DNA of 64,000 nucleotides from Pseudomonas viridiflava (lineage in GTDB: Bacteria; Pseudomonadota; Gammaproteobacteria; Pseudomonadales; Pseudomonadaceae): assembly GCF_900602065.1 (NCBI RefSeq), contig NZ_UWFN01000285.1, positions 186,001 through 250,000 on the forward strand, in the 5' to 3' direction. Position numbers and translations under genes: made by a program. The notes beneath the pieces were generated by a model. It had not been told where the DNA came from and did not search any database. It saw only the letters and a program-made list of their open reading frames with translations. Of the stretch, positions 25,890 through 34,955 are shown piece after piece (positions within the stretch are counted from its first letter, which is position 1; each line of letters begins with the position of its first letter).

Positions 25890-26870
25890 ATGTTGTCGAA
25901 CACCTTTAATTTCAAAAAACTGTTGCTGGGCGCGCTGCTGAGCGTAACCCTCGGCCAACAGGCAATAGCGGCCGACCTTGAACCTTTGCTGGTCGCCAAT
26001 CAGAAATCCACGATCAAGGCACTGCTGCAAGTCTCGGGCGAACTGAAAAACGTGCCCTACGAAATCAAGTTTTCCGAATTCCCTTCTGCCGCGCCACTGG
26101 GTGAAGCGTTGAACGCCGGCGCCGTGGATATCGGTGCTTTGGGCGATGCGCCTTACGTGTTTGCTCTGGGTGCTGGCGCGCCGCTCAAAGTCGTCAGTAT
26201 TACCCACGCCGAAGGCCGCTTCACCACCGCGTTGCTGGTGCCCAAAGACTCTCCGGTCAAAACAGTCGCCGACCTCAAGGGCAAGCGCATCGTCACCGGG
26301 CGCGGCTCCATCGGCCACTACCTGGCGATCAGAGCTTTGCGTCAGGCAGGCCTGCAATCCAGCGATGTCACCTTCATCAATCTGCTGCCGGGTGAATCGC
26401 GCATTCTCTTGTCCAGCGGCGGCGCAGACGCATGGGCCACATGGGACCCGTACACCACAGTCGCCACCACGCAGAGTCATGACCGGGTGCTGATCAGCGG
26501 CAGCGAGCTGTTGAGCAACCACCTGTACCTGGCCGCGACCAGCAAAGCCATCGCCGACAAACGCGTGCAACTCGATGACTTTGTGGCGCGGGTTGAACGC
26601 GCCTATCTGTGGAGCAACGCCCACCCTGCTGAATACGCCAAGGCTCAGGCGGCGATCACCGGCCTGCCGATCGAGGTTCATCTGGAAATCGCCAACGCCA
26701 CCAAAATGAACCGGGTAGAGATCGACGACAACGTGATCAAGGGCCTGCAAGTCACCGCTGATATTTACCAACAGGAAGGCATCCTGACCAAATCGATCGA
26801 CGTCTCAAAAGGCTTCGACAAAAGCTTCAACGCTTCGCGTGCTCAGGTTGTGCAAACAGCCGCTCATTAA
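25890..26870 (+). CDS. sulfonate-type ABC substrate-binding protein
   Basis: A periplasmic protein of 326 residues with a signal peptide (MLSNTFNFKKLLLGALLSVT, cleavage near AIAA). The SsuA/TauA-like NMT1 fold shows in NAGAVDIGALGDAPYVFALG and ADLKGKRIVTGRGSIGHYL. It should bind an aliphatic sulfonate or related organosulfur compound. GGAG precedes the start. No permease or ATPase gene is adjacent, so it must work with a transporter encoded elsewhere or act as a sensor. It follows the rhodanese gene by 84 bases. Confidence 0.88.
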   Translation: MLSNTFNFKKLLLGALLSVTLGQQAIAADLEPLLVANQKSTIKALLQVSGELKNVPYEIKFSEFPSAAPLGEALNAGAVDIGALGDAPYVFALGAGAPLKVVSITHAEGRFTTALLVPKDSPVKTVADLKGKRIVTGRGSIGHYLAIRALRQAGLQSSDVTFINLLPGESRILLSSGGADAWATWDPYTTVATTQSHDRVLISGSELLSNHLYLAATSKAIADKRVQLDDFVARVERAYLWSNAHPAEYAKAQAAITGLPIEVHLEIANATKMNRVEIDDNVIKGLQVTADIYQQEGILTKSIDVSKGFDKSFNASRAQVVQTAAH

Positions 26871-26909
26871 CCCTCACACAACCCTATTTTCCGATTCAGG
26901 AGCACGCTC

Positions 26910-28262
26910 ATGAGCAAGCCTCGTCAAAAAGAACCACGTCAATTGAAGCTAGGCGCCATGGTCCACGGTGTCGGTCACGGCTGGGGCGAATGGCGTCACC
27001 CGAACGCCCAGGCAGATGCCAGTGTTAACTTCGGCTATTACAAGCAGCAGGCGAAACTGGCAGAAGCAGCCAAATTTGATTTCGTGTTCATCGCCGACAG
27101 CCTGCACATCCACGAGAAATCCAGCCCGCATTACCTCAACCGTTTCGAGCCGCTGACCATCCTGTCGGCACTGGCAGCGACCACGGAAAACATCGGTTTG
27201 GTGGCGACCGTCACGGTGAGCTACACCGAGCCGTTTCAGGTGGCGCGGCAAATCTCTTCGCTGGACCACATCAGCGGAGGCCGGGCTGGATGGAACGTCG
27301 TGACGTCGTGGCTCAGCGGCACCGCCGATAACTTCAGTAAGGGTGAGCATCCGCCGCATTCTGTGCGCTACCGCATCGCCAAGGAACACGTCTCTGTGGT
27401 CAAAGGCCTGTGGGATTCCTGGGAAGACGACGCCTTTGCCCGCAACAAAAAGACCGGCGAGTTTTTCATCCCCGGCAAGCTGCATGCGCTGAATCACAAA
27501 GGCGAGTTCTTCTCGGTCAAAGGGCCGTTGAACATCGCCCGTTCAAAGCAGGGTCACCCACTGATTTTCCAGGCCGGGACTTCCGAGGATGGACGCAACT
27601 TCGCCGCAGAATATTCAGACGCCATTTTCGTCCATGCGGAGTCGCTGGAAGAGGCACAGGCTTACTACCGCGATCTGAAAAAGCGCGCGGTTGGGTTTGG
27701 TCGCAACGCACTGGATTTGTCGATCCTGCCAGGCATTCGCCCGATTGTCGGCCGCGATGAAGCCGAAGTTGAAAGCCGCTATCAACAGGCCGTTGAGCTG
27801 GTCAGCATTGAAGACGCCATTGTTGCGCTGGGTCGTCCCTTCAATGATCACGACTTCAGCCAATACCCGCTGGACGCGCCGTTCCCGGAACTGGGTGACT
27901 TGGGTTCCAACAGCCAGAAAGGCGGCTCGGACCGAATCAAACAACTGGCGAAGGATGAAGGTCTGACCCTGCGTGAAGTGGCGCTGTTCTTCTCCCGACC
28001 ACGCCGCGAATTCGTTGGCACTGCCGAGCAGGTTGCCGACACGATCCAGACCTGGTTCGAACATGAAGCAGCCGATGGCTTCATCATCAACTCGCTGCTG
28101 CCGGATGGTTTGCAGTACTTCGCTGAACTGGTGGTCCCGGTCTTGCAAGAGCGTGGTTTGTTCCGCAGCGAATACAGTGGTTCTACATTGCGCGAGCACT
28201 TCAATCTGCAAGTGCCGCAAAACCGCTATGCGCAGCAGGAAGAAGCTGCGGAGCTGGCCTGA
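26910..28262 (+). CDS. NtaA/SnaA/DszA-family FMN-dependent monooxygenase
   Basis: A flavin-dependent luciferase-like protein of 450 residues. Family features include the start KQLKLGAMVHGVGHGWGEWR-like region, ISGGRAGWNVVTSW and the late DGFIINSLLPDGLQYFAELV. Members use FMNH2 supplied by a separate reductase to open or cleave C-S or C-N compounds. In this sulfur gene cluster a desulfurisation role is likely; the substrate is unknown. CAGGAGCACGCTC precedes the ATG. No reductase gene is nearby. Confidence 0.9.
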   Translation: MSKPRQKEPRQLKLGAMVHGVGHGWGEWRHPNAQADASVNFGYYKQQAKLAEAAKFDFVFIADSLHIHEKSSPHYLNRFEPLTILSALAATTENIGLVATVTVSYTEPFQVARQISSLDHISGGRAGWNVVTSWLSGTADNFSKGEHPPHSVRYRIAKEHVSVVKGLWDSWEDDAFARNKKTGEFFIPGKLHALNHKGEFFSVKGPLNIARSKQGHPLIFQAGTSEDGRNFAAEYSDAIFVHAESLEEAQAYYRDLKKRAVGFGRNALDLSILPGIRPIVGRDEAEVESRYQQAVELVSIEDAIVALGRPFNDHDFSQYPLDAPFPELGDLGSNSQKGGSDRIKQLAKDEGLTLREVALFFSRPRREFVGTAEQVADTIQTWFEHEAADGFIINSLLPDGLQYFAELVVPVLQERGLFRSEYSGSTLREHFNLQVPQNRYAQQEEAAELA

Positions 28263-28267
28263 CTCCT

Positions 28268-28374
28268 GTTGGAGCGAGGCTTGGTCTGGGCCGCATCCGG
28301 ACGAAGAACGGTACGCGAGATATCTGACGCACCGCGGTGACAGCTTCGCGGGCAAGCCTCGCTCCAACAAGTAC
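28268..28374. repeat. degenerate REP pair inside the sulfur operon
   Basis: GTTGGAGCGAGGCTTGG and GGGCAAGCCTCGCTCCAAC are inverted arms about 70 bases apart. They lie between the monooxygenase and acyl-CoA-dehydrogenase-like genes, which point the same way. Confidence 0.75.
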
Positions 28375-28391
28375 ATAAAGGAAACCCATCA

Positions 28392-29579
28392 ATGAGCGCA
28401 CTCCCCCTTCGCCCCGTTGCCGTCAGCGACATCGAGTCCGCCGAGGCCTTCACTGCCCGGCTGGCATCGATCACCGCTGCCTTGGGCGCAACAGCCCAGC
28501 GCTATGACGACAGCGGCGAGTTTCCCCACGAGAACTTCCGCTTGCTGCACGAGCACGGCTTGCTTGGGCTGACCGTCCCCTCCGAACTGGGTGGCGGCGG
28601 TGCCGACCTGCCACAGGCGCTGCAAACCATCAGCGCCGTCGCTCAGGGCGAACCATCCACGGCGTTGATTCTGGTCATGCAATACATCCAGCATGCCCGC
28701 CTGCAGCAGAGCAAAAGCTGGCCGGAACATTTACGCCTGCAAGTGGCGAAGGAAGCGGTCCGTGATGGTGCACTGATCAACTCGTTGCGGGTCGAACCGG
28801 ACCTGGGCACGCCTGCTCGCGGCGGCCTGCCTGCAACCACCGCACGACGTACCGCCGAAGGCTGGCGCATCAGCGGCAGCAAGATCTACTCTACCGGTAG
28901 CCACGGCCTGACCTGGTACAACGTCTGGGCCCGCAGCGACGATGCCGATCCATTGGTGGGCGGCTGGCTCGTGCACAAGAACACACCGGGCATTCGCATC
29001 ATTGAAGACTGGGATCACTTGGGCATGCGCGCCACATGCAGCCATGAAGTGATCTTCGAAGACGTCTTGGTGCCACTGGAAAACGCCGTCAGCGTCAGCC
29101 CCTGGAGCGCACCGCAAGCGGAACTCGACCCGGCAGGTTTCATGTGGATGTCGGTCTTGCTGTCCTCGGTTTACGACGGCGTTGCCCAATCGGCCCGCAA
29201 CTGGTTCGTGCAATGGCTCGAAGAGCGCAAACCGTCCAACCTCGGTGCTGCGCTATCGACGTTGCCGCGTTTTCAGGAAGTGGTTGGCGAGATCGACACA
29301 CTGCTGTTCAACAACCACAGCCTGTTGCAATCGGCGGCCACCGGCCTGACCCCACCGGCTCATGCCGCGCAGATCAAATACCTGGTGACGACCAACGCGA
29401 TTCGCGCGGTGGAACTGGCAATCGAAGCGTCCGGCAACCCCGGCCTGTCACGCAGTAACCCACTGCAACGGCATCTGCGCAACGTGCTCTGTGCACGCAT
29501 TCACACCCCGCAGAATGACGTGACACTGGTAGGCGTAGGCAAAGCAGCGTTTGCGCAGCGGGAGAAAGCTGCGGGCTGA
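28392..29579 (+). CDS. acyl-CoA dehydrogenase-like flavoprotein (SfnB/DszC type)
   Basis: A protein of 395 residues with ACAD N-terminal helical, beta-barrel and C-terminal domains (LGLTVPSELGGGGADLPQAL; KIYSTGSHGLTWYNVWA). It resembles the SfnB/DszC group, which are flavin monooxygenases or sulfur-starvation proteins rather than true fatty-acyl dehydrogenases. The context of a sulfonate-type binding protein and an FMN monooxygenase supports a role in organosulfur use. It is the last gene of the cluster, followed by a REPIN. Confidence 0.85.
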   Translation: MSALPLRPVAVSDIESAEAFTARLASITAALGATAQRYDDSGEFPHENFRLLHEHGLLGLTVPSELGGGGADLPQALQTISAVAQGEPSTALILVMQYIQHARLQQSKSWPEHLRLQVAKEAVRDGALINSLRVEPDLGTPARGGLPATTARRTAEGWRISGSKIYSTGSHGLTWYNVWARSDDADPLVGGWLVHKNTPGIRIIEDWDHLGMRATCSHEVIFEDVLVPLENAVSVSPWSAPQAELDPAGFMWMSVLLSSVYDGVAQSARNWFVQWLEERKPSNLGAALSTLPRFQEVVGEIDTLLFNNHSLLQSAATGLTPPAHAAQIKYLVTTNAIRAVELAIEASGNPGLSRSNPLQRHLRNVLCARIHTPQNDVTLVGVGKAAFAQREKAAG

Positions 29580-29646
29580 TGAATGACCTGTAAGAGGTCG
29601 CCCAGTGTTTCTGACACAGCGCTGTAGCGCAGCAAACTCGATCCCA

Positions 29647-29737
29647 TGTGGGAGCGGTGCTTACCCGCGATAAGGCTGGACGCGATCTAAAGTGAAATCG
29701 CGTCCAGCCTTATCGCGGGCAAGCACCGCTCCCACAA
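29647..29737. repeat. full-length REPIN (family A)
   Basis: The arms TGTGGGAGCGGTGCTTACCC and GGGCAAGCACCGCTCCCACA differ by one base. The extension GATAAGGCTGGACGCGAT is also mirrored. The spacer carries CTAAAGTGAAAT. It starts the 388-base gap before the uptake locus. Confidence 0.9.
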
Positions 29738-29776
29738 AGAATTGCATTTCAATTCAAGCCCTGCTGCCCCCACGAA

Positions 29777-29925
29777 GTATGACGACTTTAGATACCTCCT
29801 CCCGCTAAAAAGAACCACCCCTCCCCCTCCAAAACACCCATACACCCCATAAAAACTGCAAATAGCCATTGACATACCCAACCAGCCGGGAAAATAATCG
29901 CCCCATCGTTGTATGACGACATACA
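29777..29925. promoter_or_regulatory. candidate FadR/GntR-type operators of the uptake locus
   Basis: TGTATGACGACATACA (29910-29925) is a near-perfect dyad 43 bases before the first gene. Its left part, GTATGACGAC, occurs again at 29777-29786. The sequence between is AT-rich and holds the likely promoter. Size and symmetry fit FadR-subfamily operators; the two GntR genes at the far end of the locus are the obvious candidates. Binding is inferred. Confidence 0.5.
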
Positions 29926-29967
29926 GCAAAGCCAGCTAATAATCACAATATTCAAGGCAAGCTCTCT

Positions 29968-31122
29968 ATGAAAATCACCCGTATCAGTGTCGAGGTCTTT
30001 TCCCATCCATCGCGCCGCGCCGTCGACAGCGCCGGTCATGCTCACCCCGGCGAAGAAAAACCGGTCAATCTGGCCATGCTGCGCATCGCGTGTGACGACG
30101 GCAGCGAAGGCTATTCCTTCGGTGCCCCGGAGCTGATTCGTCCGCACATCATCGAATCCTTCGTAAAGAAAGTGCTGATCGGGCAGAACCCGATGAACCG
30201 CGAAAAAATCTGGCAGGAACTCGCTCACTGGCAACGCGGTAGTGCCAGCCAACTGACTGACCGCGCGCTGGCGCTGGTCGAGCAAGCGCTTTGGGATCTG
30301 GCCGGGCGAGTGCTGAAACAACCGGTCTACAAACTGCTGGGTGGATATCGCGACAAGGTGCTGGCCTATGGCTCAACCATGTGTGGCGACGACTTGCCTG
30401 GTGGCCTGTCTACCCCGGACGAATACGGCCAGTTCGCCGAAAAGCTGGTCGCACGCGGCTACAAAGCCATCAAGTTGCACACCTGGATGCCACCGATTTC
30501 CTTCGCGCCAAACCCGCGCATGGACGTAAAGGCCTGCGCCGCGGTCCGAGAAGCGGTCGGCCCGGACATCGCGCTGATGCTCGATGGTTATCACTGGTAC
30601 AGCCGCGTCGATGCGCTGTACATCGGCCGCGAACTGCAGAAGCTCGACTTCGCCTGGTTCGAAGAACCGATGATCGAAGACTCCGCCGAGTCTTACGCCT
30701 GGCTAGCCGCCAACCTGGACATCCCGGTACTGGGCCCGGAAAGCATCGACGGCAAATATCACAGCCGTGCGAGTTGGGTGACGTCCAAATCCTGCGATAT
30801 TCTGCGCGCCGGGGTTGCCGGTGTCGGCGGTATTGGCCCATGCCTGAAAGTCGCGCACATGGCCGAGGCGTTTGGCATGGATTGCGAGGTTCACGGTAAC
30901 GGCGCAGCCAACCTGCAAGTGATCGGTGCCATCAGCAACTGCCGTTGGTATGAGCGCGGCCTGCTGCATCCGTTCCTGGATTACGAGCAGGTTCCGGCCT
31001 ATCTCAATACGCTGGTCGACCCTATGGATGACGAAGGCTACGTGCACCTGTCGGACCGCCCCGGTCTGGGTGAAGACATCAACTTCCACTACATCGAGGC
31101 CAACACGCACCAGCGTTACTGA
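29968..31122 (+). CDS. mandelate racemase/muconate lactonizing-family enzyme (enolase superfamily)
   Basis: A protein of 384 residues with an N-terminal capping domain and a (beta/alpha)-barrel. Metal ligands align at Asp206 (LMLDGYHW), Glu232 (WFEEPM) and Glu258 (LGPES), spaced 26 and 26 as in mandelate racemase. Asp277 and His309 can form the strand 6/7 dyad. The strand-2 K-x-K motif reads Lys169-Leu-His171, so the second lysine is replaced. Members dehydrate, epimerise or cycloisomerise sugar acids. With the importer and KdgM-like channel downstream, a sugar-acid dehydratase or lactone isomerase is plausible. It is the first gene of the locus. Confidence 0.85.
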   Translation: MKITRISVEVFSHPSRRAVDSAGHAHPGEEKPVNLAMLRIACDDGSEGYSFGAPELIRPHIIESFVKKVLIGQNPMNREKIWQELAHWQRGSASQLTDRALALVEQALWDLAGRVLKQPVYKLLGGYRDKVLAYGSTMCGDDLPGGLSTPDEYGQFAEKLVARGYKAIKLHTWMPPISFAPNPRMDVKACAAVREAVGPDIALMLDGYHWYSRVDALYIGRELQKLDFAWFEEPMIEDSAESYAWLAANLDIPVLGPESIDGKYHSRASWVTSKSCDILRAGVAGVGGIGPCLKVAHMAEAFGMDCEVHGNGAANLQVIGAISNCRWYERGLLHPFLDYEQVPAYLNTLVDPMDDEGYVHLSDRPGLGEDINFHYIEANTHQRY

Positions 31123-31197
31123 CAGGCGGCACCGCACAGAGGCGACATGAGCGCCTCTGGCACAAGAGTCTTAATAAATATAAGAAAGGACTGCCCT

Positions 31198-32820
31198 ATG
31201 AAACTCTGGCCTTCGCGCCTGCGCCAGTTACTATGCGTGGCGCTGACCGCGACGCTTCTGCACACCTCGCCCGGCATGGCGCGCGGTGAAACACCGGTTG
31301 ATCAACTGGTGGTTGGCATGAGCATGATCAACCTGCTGTCCCTTGACCCTGCCGCAGCCACCGGTCTTGAAGTGGCCGAGGTCAATTCCAATGTCTACGA
31401 CATGCTGCTTGAGCAAGATGCCAGCGCACCTGACACGCTAATCCCGGCCCTCGCGCAACGCTGGGAAGTCAGCGCCGACCGCATGCGTATCACCTTTCAC
31501 CTGCGCCCCGGCGTGACCTTTCATTCAGGCCAGCCACTGACCGCTCAGGACGTTGCCTGGTCGCTGCAACGGGTGGTGACCCTCAATCGCGCGCTGGCAT
31601 CGACCTGGAAGGCCTACGGCTACACCGCGCAGAACGTCGCACAGCTGATGCGTGCCGAAGACCCGCTAACGTTCGTCCTCGACCTGCCCCGCCCCACCGA
31701 CCCGCTGCTGGTGCTCAATACTCTCGCAACCTCGCCAAGCGCTTTCATCATTGATCGTCATACCGCCCTGCAACACGCCCAGGGCGAAGATCAGGGCGCG
31801 GCGTGGCTGACTACGCACACCGCAGGCTCCGGCGCTTTCAAACTGGACATCTGGCGCGCCAATGACGTGATCCTGATGACGCGTTTCGACAACTACTGGC
31901 GCGGCCCGGCGAAAATGCGCAGGGTGATTATGCGCAACATGACCGAATCCCAGGCCCTGCGGCTGATGGTCGAACGTGGTGATCTCGACGTGGCCAGAGG
32001 CATGGCCGCCACCGACATCAAAGCCCTGACCCGCTCCCCTGAAGTCAACGTGCAGACCATCGCTCGCGGCACTATTTACTACGTCGCGCTGAGCATGGAG
32101 CAACCGCTGTTTCAGGACGTCCGGGTGCGTAAAGCGATACGCCTGCTGATCGACTATCAGGGCATCAACGACGTGGTCATGCCCCACTACGGCGTCGCCA
32201 ACCAGCGCCCGCTGCAACTGGGTCTGGCGGCACGCCTGGATGACCCCGGTTATCGCCTCAACGTGCAGGAAGCCAAACGTCTGCTGGCTGAAGCAGGGCA
32301 TGAAAAAGGCTTCACGATTACCCTGCGCTCACTGACCGACTCGCCTTTTATCAACATCGCTACCAGCCTGCAATCGACCCTGGCTCAAGCCGGCATTCGC
32401 GCCACGATCATTACCGGCACCGGCAACCAGATTTACGGAGCCATGCGTGATCGCAAGTTCGACATCCTGGTCGGTCGCGGCGGTGGCGGTGCCGAACGCC
32501 ATCCTCACTCAAGCCTGCGAGCACTGGTCTACAACCCGGATAACCGCGAAGCGGCAAAGCTGAGCAACTTTCAGGGCTGGCGCACTTCGTTCTACAGCGC
32601 CGAACTCAATCAACTGATCGAGCAGGCCGAACAGGAGCGTGATGCGCAACGCCAACTGGCGCTCTATCAACGCATTCAGACCCTGTATGACCAGCAAGTC
32701 GGCGCGATCATGCCGGTTTCGCAGATGACCGACGAGGTTGTCGTGCACGCCGATGTGCGTGATTACATCGGTCACAGTGCCGCCACGACACGCCTGCACG
32801 ACGTCTACAAACAACGTTGA
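31198..32820 (+). CDS. peptide/opine-type ABC transporter periplasmic binding protein (SBP family 5)
   Basis: A protein of 540 residues with a signal peptide (basic start MKLWPSRLRQLL, cleavage near GMARGE) and the SBP_bac_5 fold (VEVNSNVYDMLLEQ; LAQRWEVSADRMRITFHLRP). It delivers a ligand to the two permeases that follow. AAGGA lies eight bases before the ATG; a longer upstream start was rejected because the signal peptide begins here. Family 5 proteins bind peptides, nickel complexes, opines and also some oligosaccharides, so peptide is not a safe assumption in this context. Confidence 0.9.
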   Translation: MKLWPSRLRQLLCVALTATLLHTSPGMARGETPVDQLVVGMSMINLLSLDPAAATGLEVAEVNSNVYDMLLEQDASAPDTLIPALAQRWEVSADRMRITFHLRPGVTFHSGQPLTAQDVAWSLQRVVTLNRALASTWKAYGYTAQNVAQLMRAEDPLTFVLDLPRPTDPLLVLNTLATSPSAFIIDRHTALQHAQGEDQGAAWLTTHTAGSGAFKLDIWRANDVILMTRFDNYWRGPAKMRRVIMRNMTESQALRLMVERGDLDVARGMAATDIKALTRSPEVNVQTIARGTIYYVALSMEQPLFQDVRVRKAIRLLIDYQGINDVVMPHYGVANQRPLQLGLAARLDDPGYRLNVQEAKRLLAEAGHEKGFTITLRSLTDSPFINIATSLQSTLAQAGIRATIITGTGNQIYGAMRDRKFDILVGRGGGGAERHPHSSLRALVYNPDNREAAKLSNFQGWRTSFYSAELNQLIEQAEQERDAQRQLALYQRIQTLYDQQVGAIMPVSQMTDEVVVHADVRDYIGHSAATTRLHDVYKQR

Positions 32821-32858
32821 TCCGGACTCTCAGTCGCTTTCGCAAGGCAGGAATTCTT

Positions 32859-33896
32859 ATGACGAGTGCATCTGTTTCATTGTGGGGTAGCCGCATGGCG
32901 GGCACGACCCGGCGCAGCGGTTCGGTGCTGGCGACGCTGTTCGGCCTGCTGCTGCTCACGTTCTTCATCGGTCGGGTCATGCCGCTGGACCCGGTGCTGG
33001 CCATCGTCGGCCCGGACGCTGACGCCTCGACCTACGCTCAGGCTTACAAAGAGCTGGGTCTCGACAAGCCGCTTTGGGTGCAATTTGGTGGCTACCTCAA
33101 CGACTTGCTGCACGGCAACTTTGGCAACGCGCTGCTAACCGGCCACCTGGTCATCGAAGACATTGCCCGGGTGTTTCCCGCCACGCTGGAGCTGGCCACG
33201 CTGGCCATCGTTTTCGGTGTTCTGGCCGGGCTGCCACTGGGTGTTTATGCCGCAACTCATCAGGGTCGGGCCGGTGACCACATCGCCCGGTTGTTCACCC
33301 TGTTCGGTTACTCAACGCCGATCTTCTGGCTGGGCATGATGGCCTTCCTGGTGTTCTACGCCTGGCTGGGTTGGGCTGGTGGCGTGGGACGGATTGGTCT
33401 GGCTTACGACGGTTTGATCCCGACGCGCACCGGGCTGCTGCTGATTGACACGGCACTGTCCGGCGACTGGGAGGCATTTCGCAGCGCCCTGCGGCATATC
33501 CTGTTGCCTGCGGTCATTCTCAGCTTCAACTCGGTGGCGTACATCAGCCGCATGACCCGCAGCTTCATGCTTGAGCAACTGTCTCAGGAGTACATCATTA
33601 CGGCGCGGGTCAAGGGCCTGTCCCAGCGGCGGATTGTCTGGGGCCACGCGTTCCGCAATATCCGTGTGCAACTGCTGACCATCGTCGCCCTCGCCTACGG
33701 CGGATTGCTCGAAGGCGCGGTACTGATTGAGACGGTATTTGCCTGGCCCGGCTTCGGCCAGTACCTGACCAGCAGCCTGCTGCTGGGTGACATGAATGCG
33801 GTGATGGCGTGCGTGCTGTTGATCGGGCTGATCTTTGTCGCCCTGAACCAGATCAGCGACGCCCTTTATAAAGTCTTCGACCCGAGAACCCGCTGA
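32859..33896 (+). CDS. ABC transporter permease (DppB type)
   Basis: A permease of 345 residues with about six membrane segments and the DppB-type EAA loop (QEYIITARVKGLSQRRIVWGHAFRN). The ATG at 32859 follows AGGAATTCTT and was chosen. A TTG at 32817, overlapping the previous stop, is a possible earlier start. Its stop overlaps the next gene's ATG by one base. Confidence 0.9.
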   Translation: MTSASVSLWGSRMAGTTRRSGSVLATLFGLLLLTFFIGRVMPLDPVLAIVGPDADASTYAQAYKELGLDKPLWVQFGGYLNDLLHGNFGNALLTGHLVIEDIARVFPATLELATLAIVFGVLAGLPLGVYAATHQGRAGDHIARLFTLFGYSTPIFWLGMMAFLVFYAWLGWAGGVGRIGLAYDGLIPTRTGLLLIDTALSGDWEAFRSALRHILLPAVILSFNSVAYISRMTRSFMLEQLSQEYIITARVKGLSQRRIVWGHAFRNIRVQLLTIVALAYGGLLEGAVLIETVFAWPGFGQYLTSSLLLGDMNAVMACVLLIGLIFVALNQISDALYKVFDPRTR

Positions 33897-34795
33897 TGAC
33901 GACTTCTCAAGTGACCCCTATGGCTGCTGCGGTACCCGCTTCGAATCTGTCGGCGCTGACCGGCAGCGCGGCGCGCATGATGCGTTTTCTGCTGCGCAAC
34001 CCGATGACGCTGGCCGGATTGCTGGTGATTTCAGTGCTGATGATCGTCGCGCTGTTCGCACCCTGGATCGCCAGCCATGACCCGCTTCAACAAGATCTGA
34101 CACGAGCCTTGCAGTCTCCCGGTGCAGCGCATTGGTTCGGCACAGATGAATACGGCCGCGATGTGTTCAGTCGACTGGTGTATGGCTCGCGCATCACCCT
34201 GTACATCGTGCTGTTGGTAACGGTAATCGTGGGTCCTATCGGCCTGCTGATCGGCACGGTGTCCGGCTACTTCGGTGGCTGGGTCGACAGCCTGTTCATG
34301 CGTATCACCGACATCTTCATCTCGTTCCCGAGCCTGGTGCTGGCGTTGGCCTTTATTGCTGCGCTCGGTCCCGGCCTGGAGCATGCGGTGATCGCGATTG
34401 CGCTCACCGCCTGGCCTCCAATTGCCCGCCTGGCACGAGCTGAAACCCTGTCGCTGCGTAACGCCGACTTCGTGGTGGCGGTGAAACTGCAAGGTGGCTC
34501 GCCGCTGCGCATTATCGGTCGCCACATCATCCCGATGTGCCTGTCGTCGGTGATCATCCGCCTGACCATGAACATGGCCAGCATCATTCTGACCGCTGCG
34601 GCGCTGGGTTTTCTCGGTCTGGGCGCCCAGGCACCGCTGCCTGAATGGGGCGCAATGATCTCCAGCGGTCGACGTTACATGCTGGAAAGCTGGTGGCTGG
34701 TCGCAGCACCCGGCGCGACGATCATGCTGGTCAGCCTGGCGTTCAACCTGCTCGGTGACGGCCTGCGCGATGTGCTTGATCCGCGTAATGAATAA
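33896..34795 (+). CDS. ABC transporter permease (DppC type)
   Basis: A permease of 299 residues of the DppC/OppC family, with the N-terminal OppC region (LLRNPMTLAGLLVISVLMIV), the WFGTDEYGRDVFSRLVYGSR signature and the ATPase-contact loop around ADFVVAVKLQGGSPLRIIGR. It forms the channel with the previous permease; the stop and start share one base (TGATG). Confidence 0.92.
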   Translation: MTTSQVTPMAAAVPASNLSALTGSAARMMRFLLRNPMTLAGLLVISVLMIVALFAPWIASHDPLQQDLTRALQSPGAAHWFGTDEYGRDVFSRLVYGSRITLYIVLLVTVIVGPIGLLIGTVSGYFGGWVDSLFMRITDIFISFPSLVLALAFIAALGPGLEHAVIAIALTAWPPIARLARAETLSLRNADFVVAVKLQGGSPLRIIGRHIIPMCLSSVIIRLTMNMASIILTAAALGFLGLGAQAPLPEWGAMISSGRRYMLESWWLVAAPGATIMLVSLAFNLLGDGLRDVLDPRNE

Positions 34796-34811
34796 ATCTC
34801 GGTACCGTGCC

Positions 34812-34905
34812 ACCTGTAGGAGCGCGCTTGCCCGCGATGCGATTTTGGAACCAACACATTTGTTGCCTGTGCAGACGCCATCGCGGGCAAGCCCGCTCCT
34901 ACAGG
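34812..34905. repeat. REPIN-like repeat inside the transporter operon
   Basis: CCTGTAGGAGCGCGCTTGCC and GGCAAGCCCGCTCCTACAGG are inverted arms. The element separates the permease genes from the ATPase genes, so a stable hairpin would form within the operon mRNA. Confidence 0.85.
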
Positions 34906-34955
34906 GGACATGCATTCCACTCAAAGGATTGCGAATTTAATAAGAGGTAACAGCC

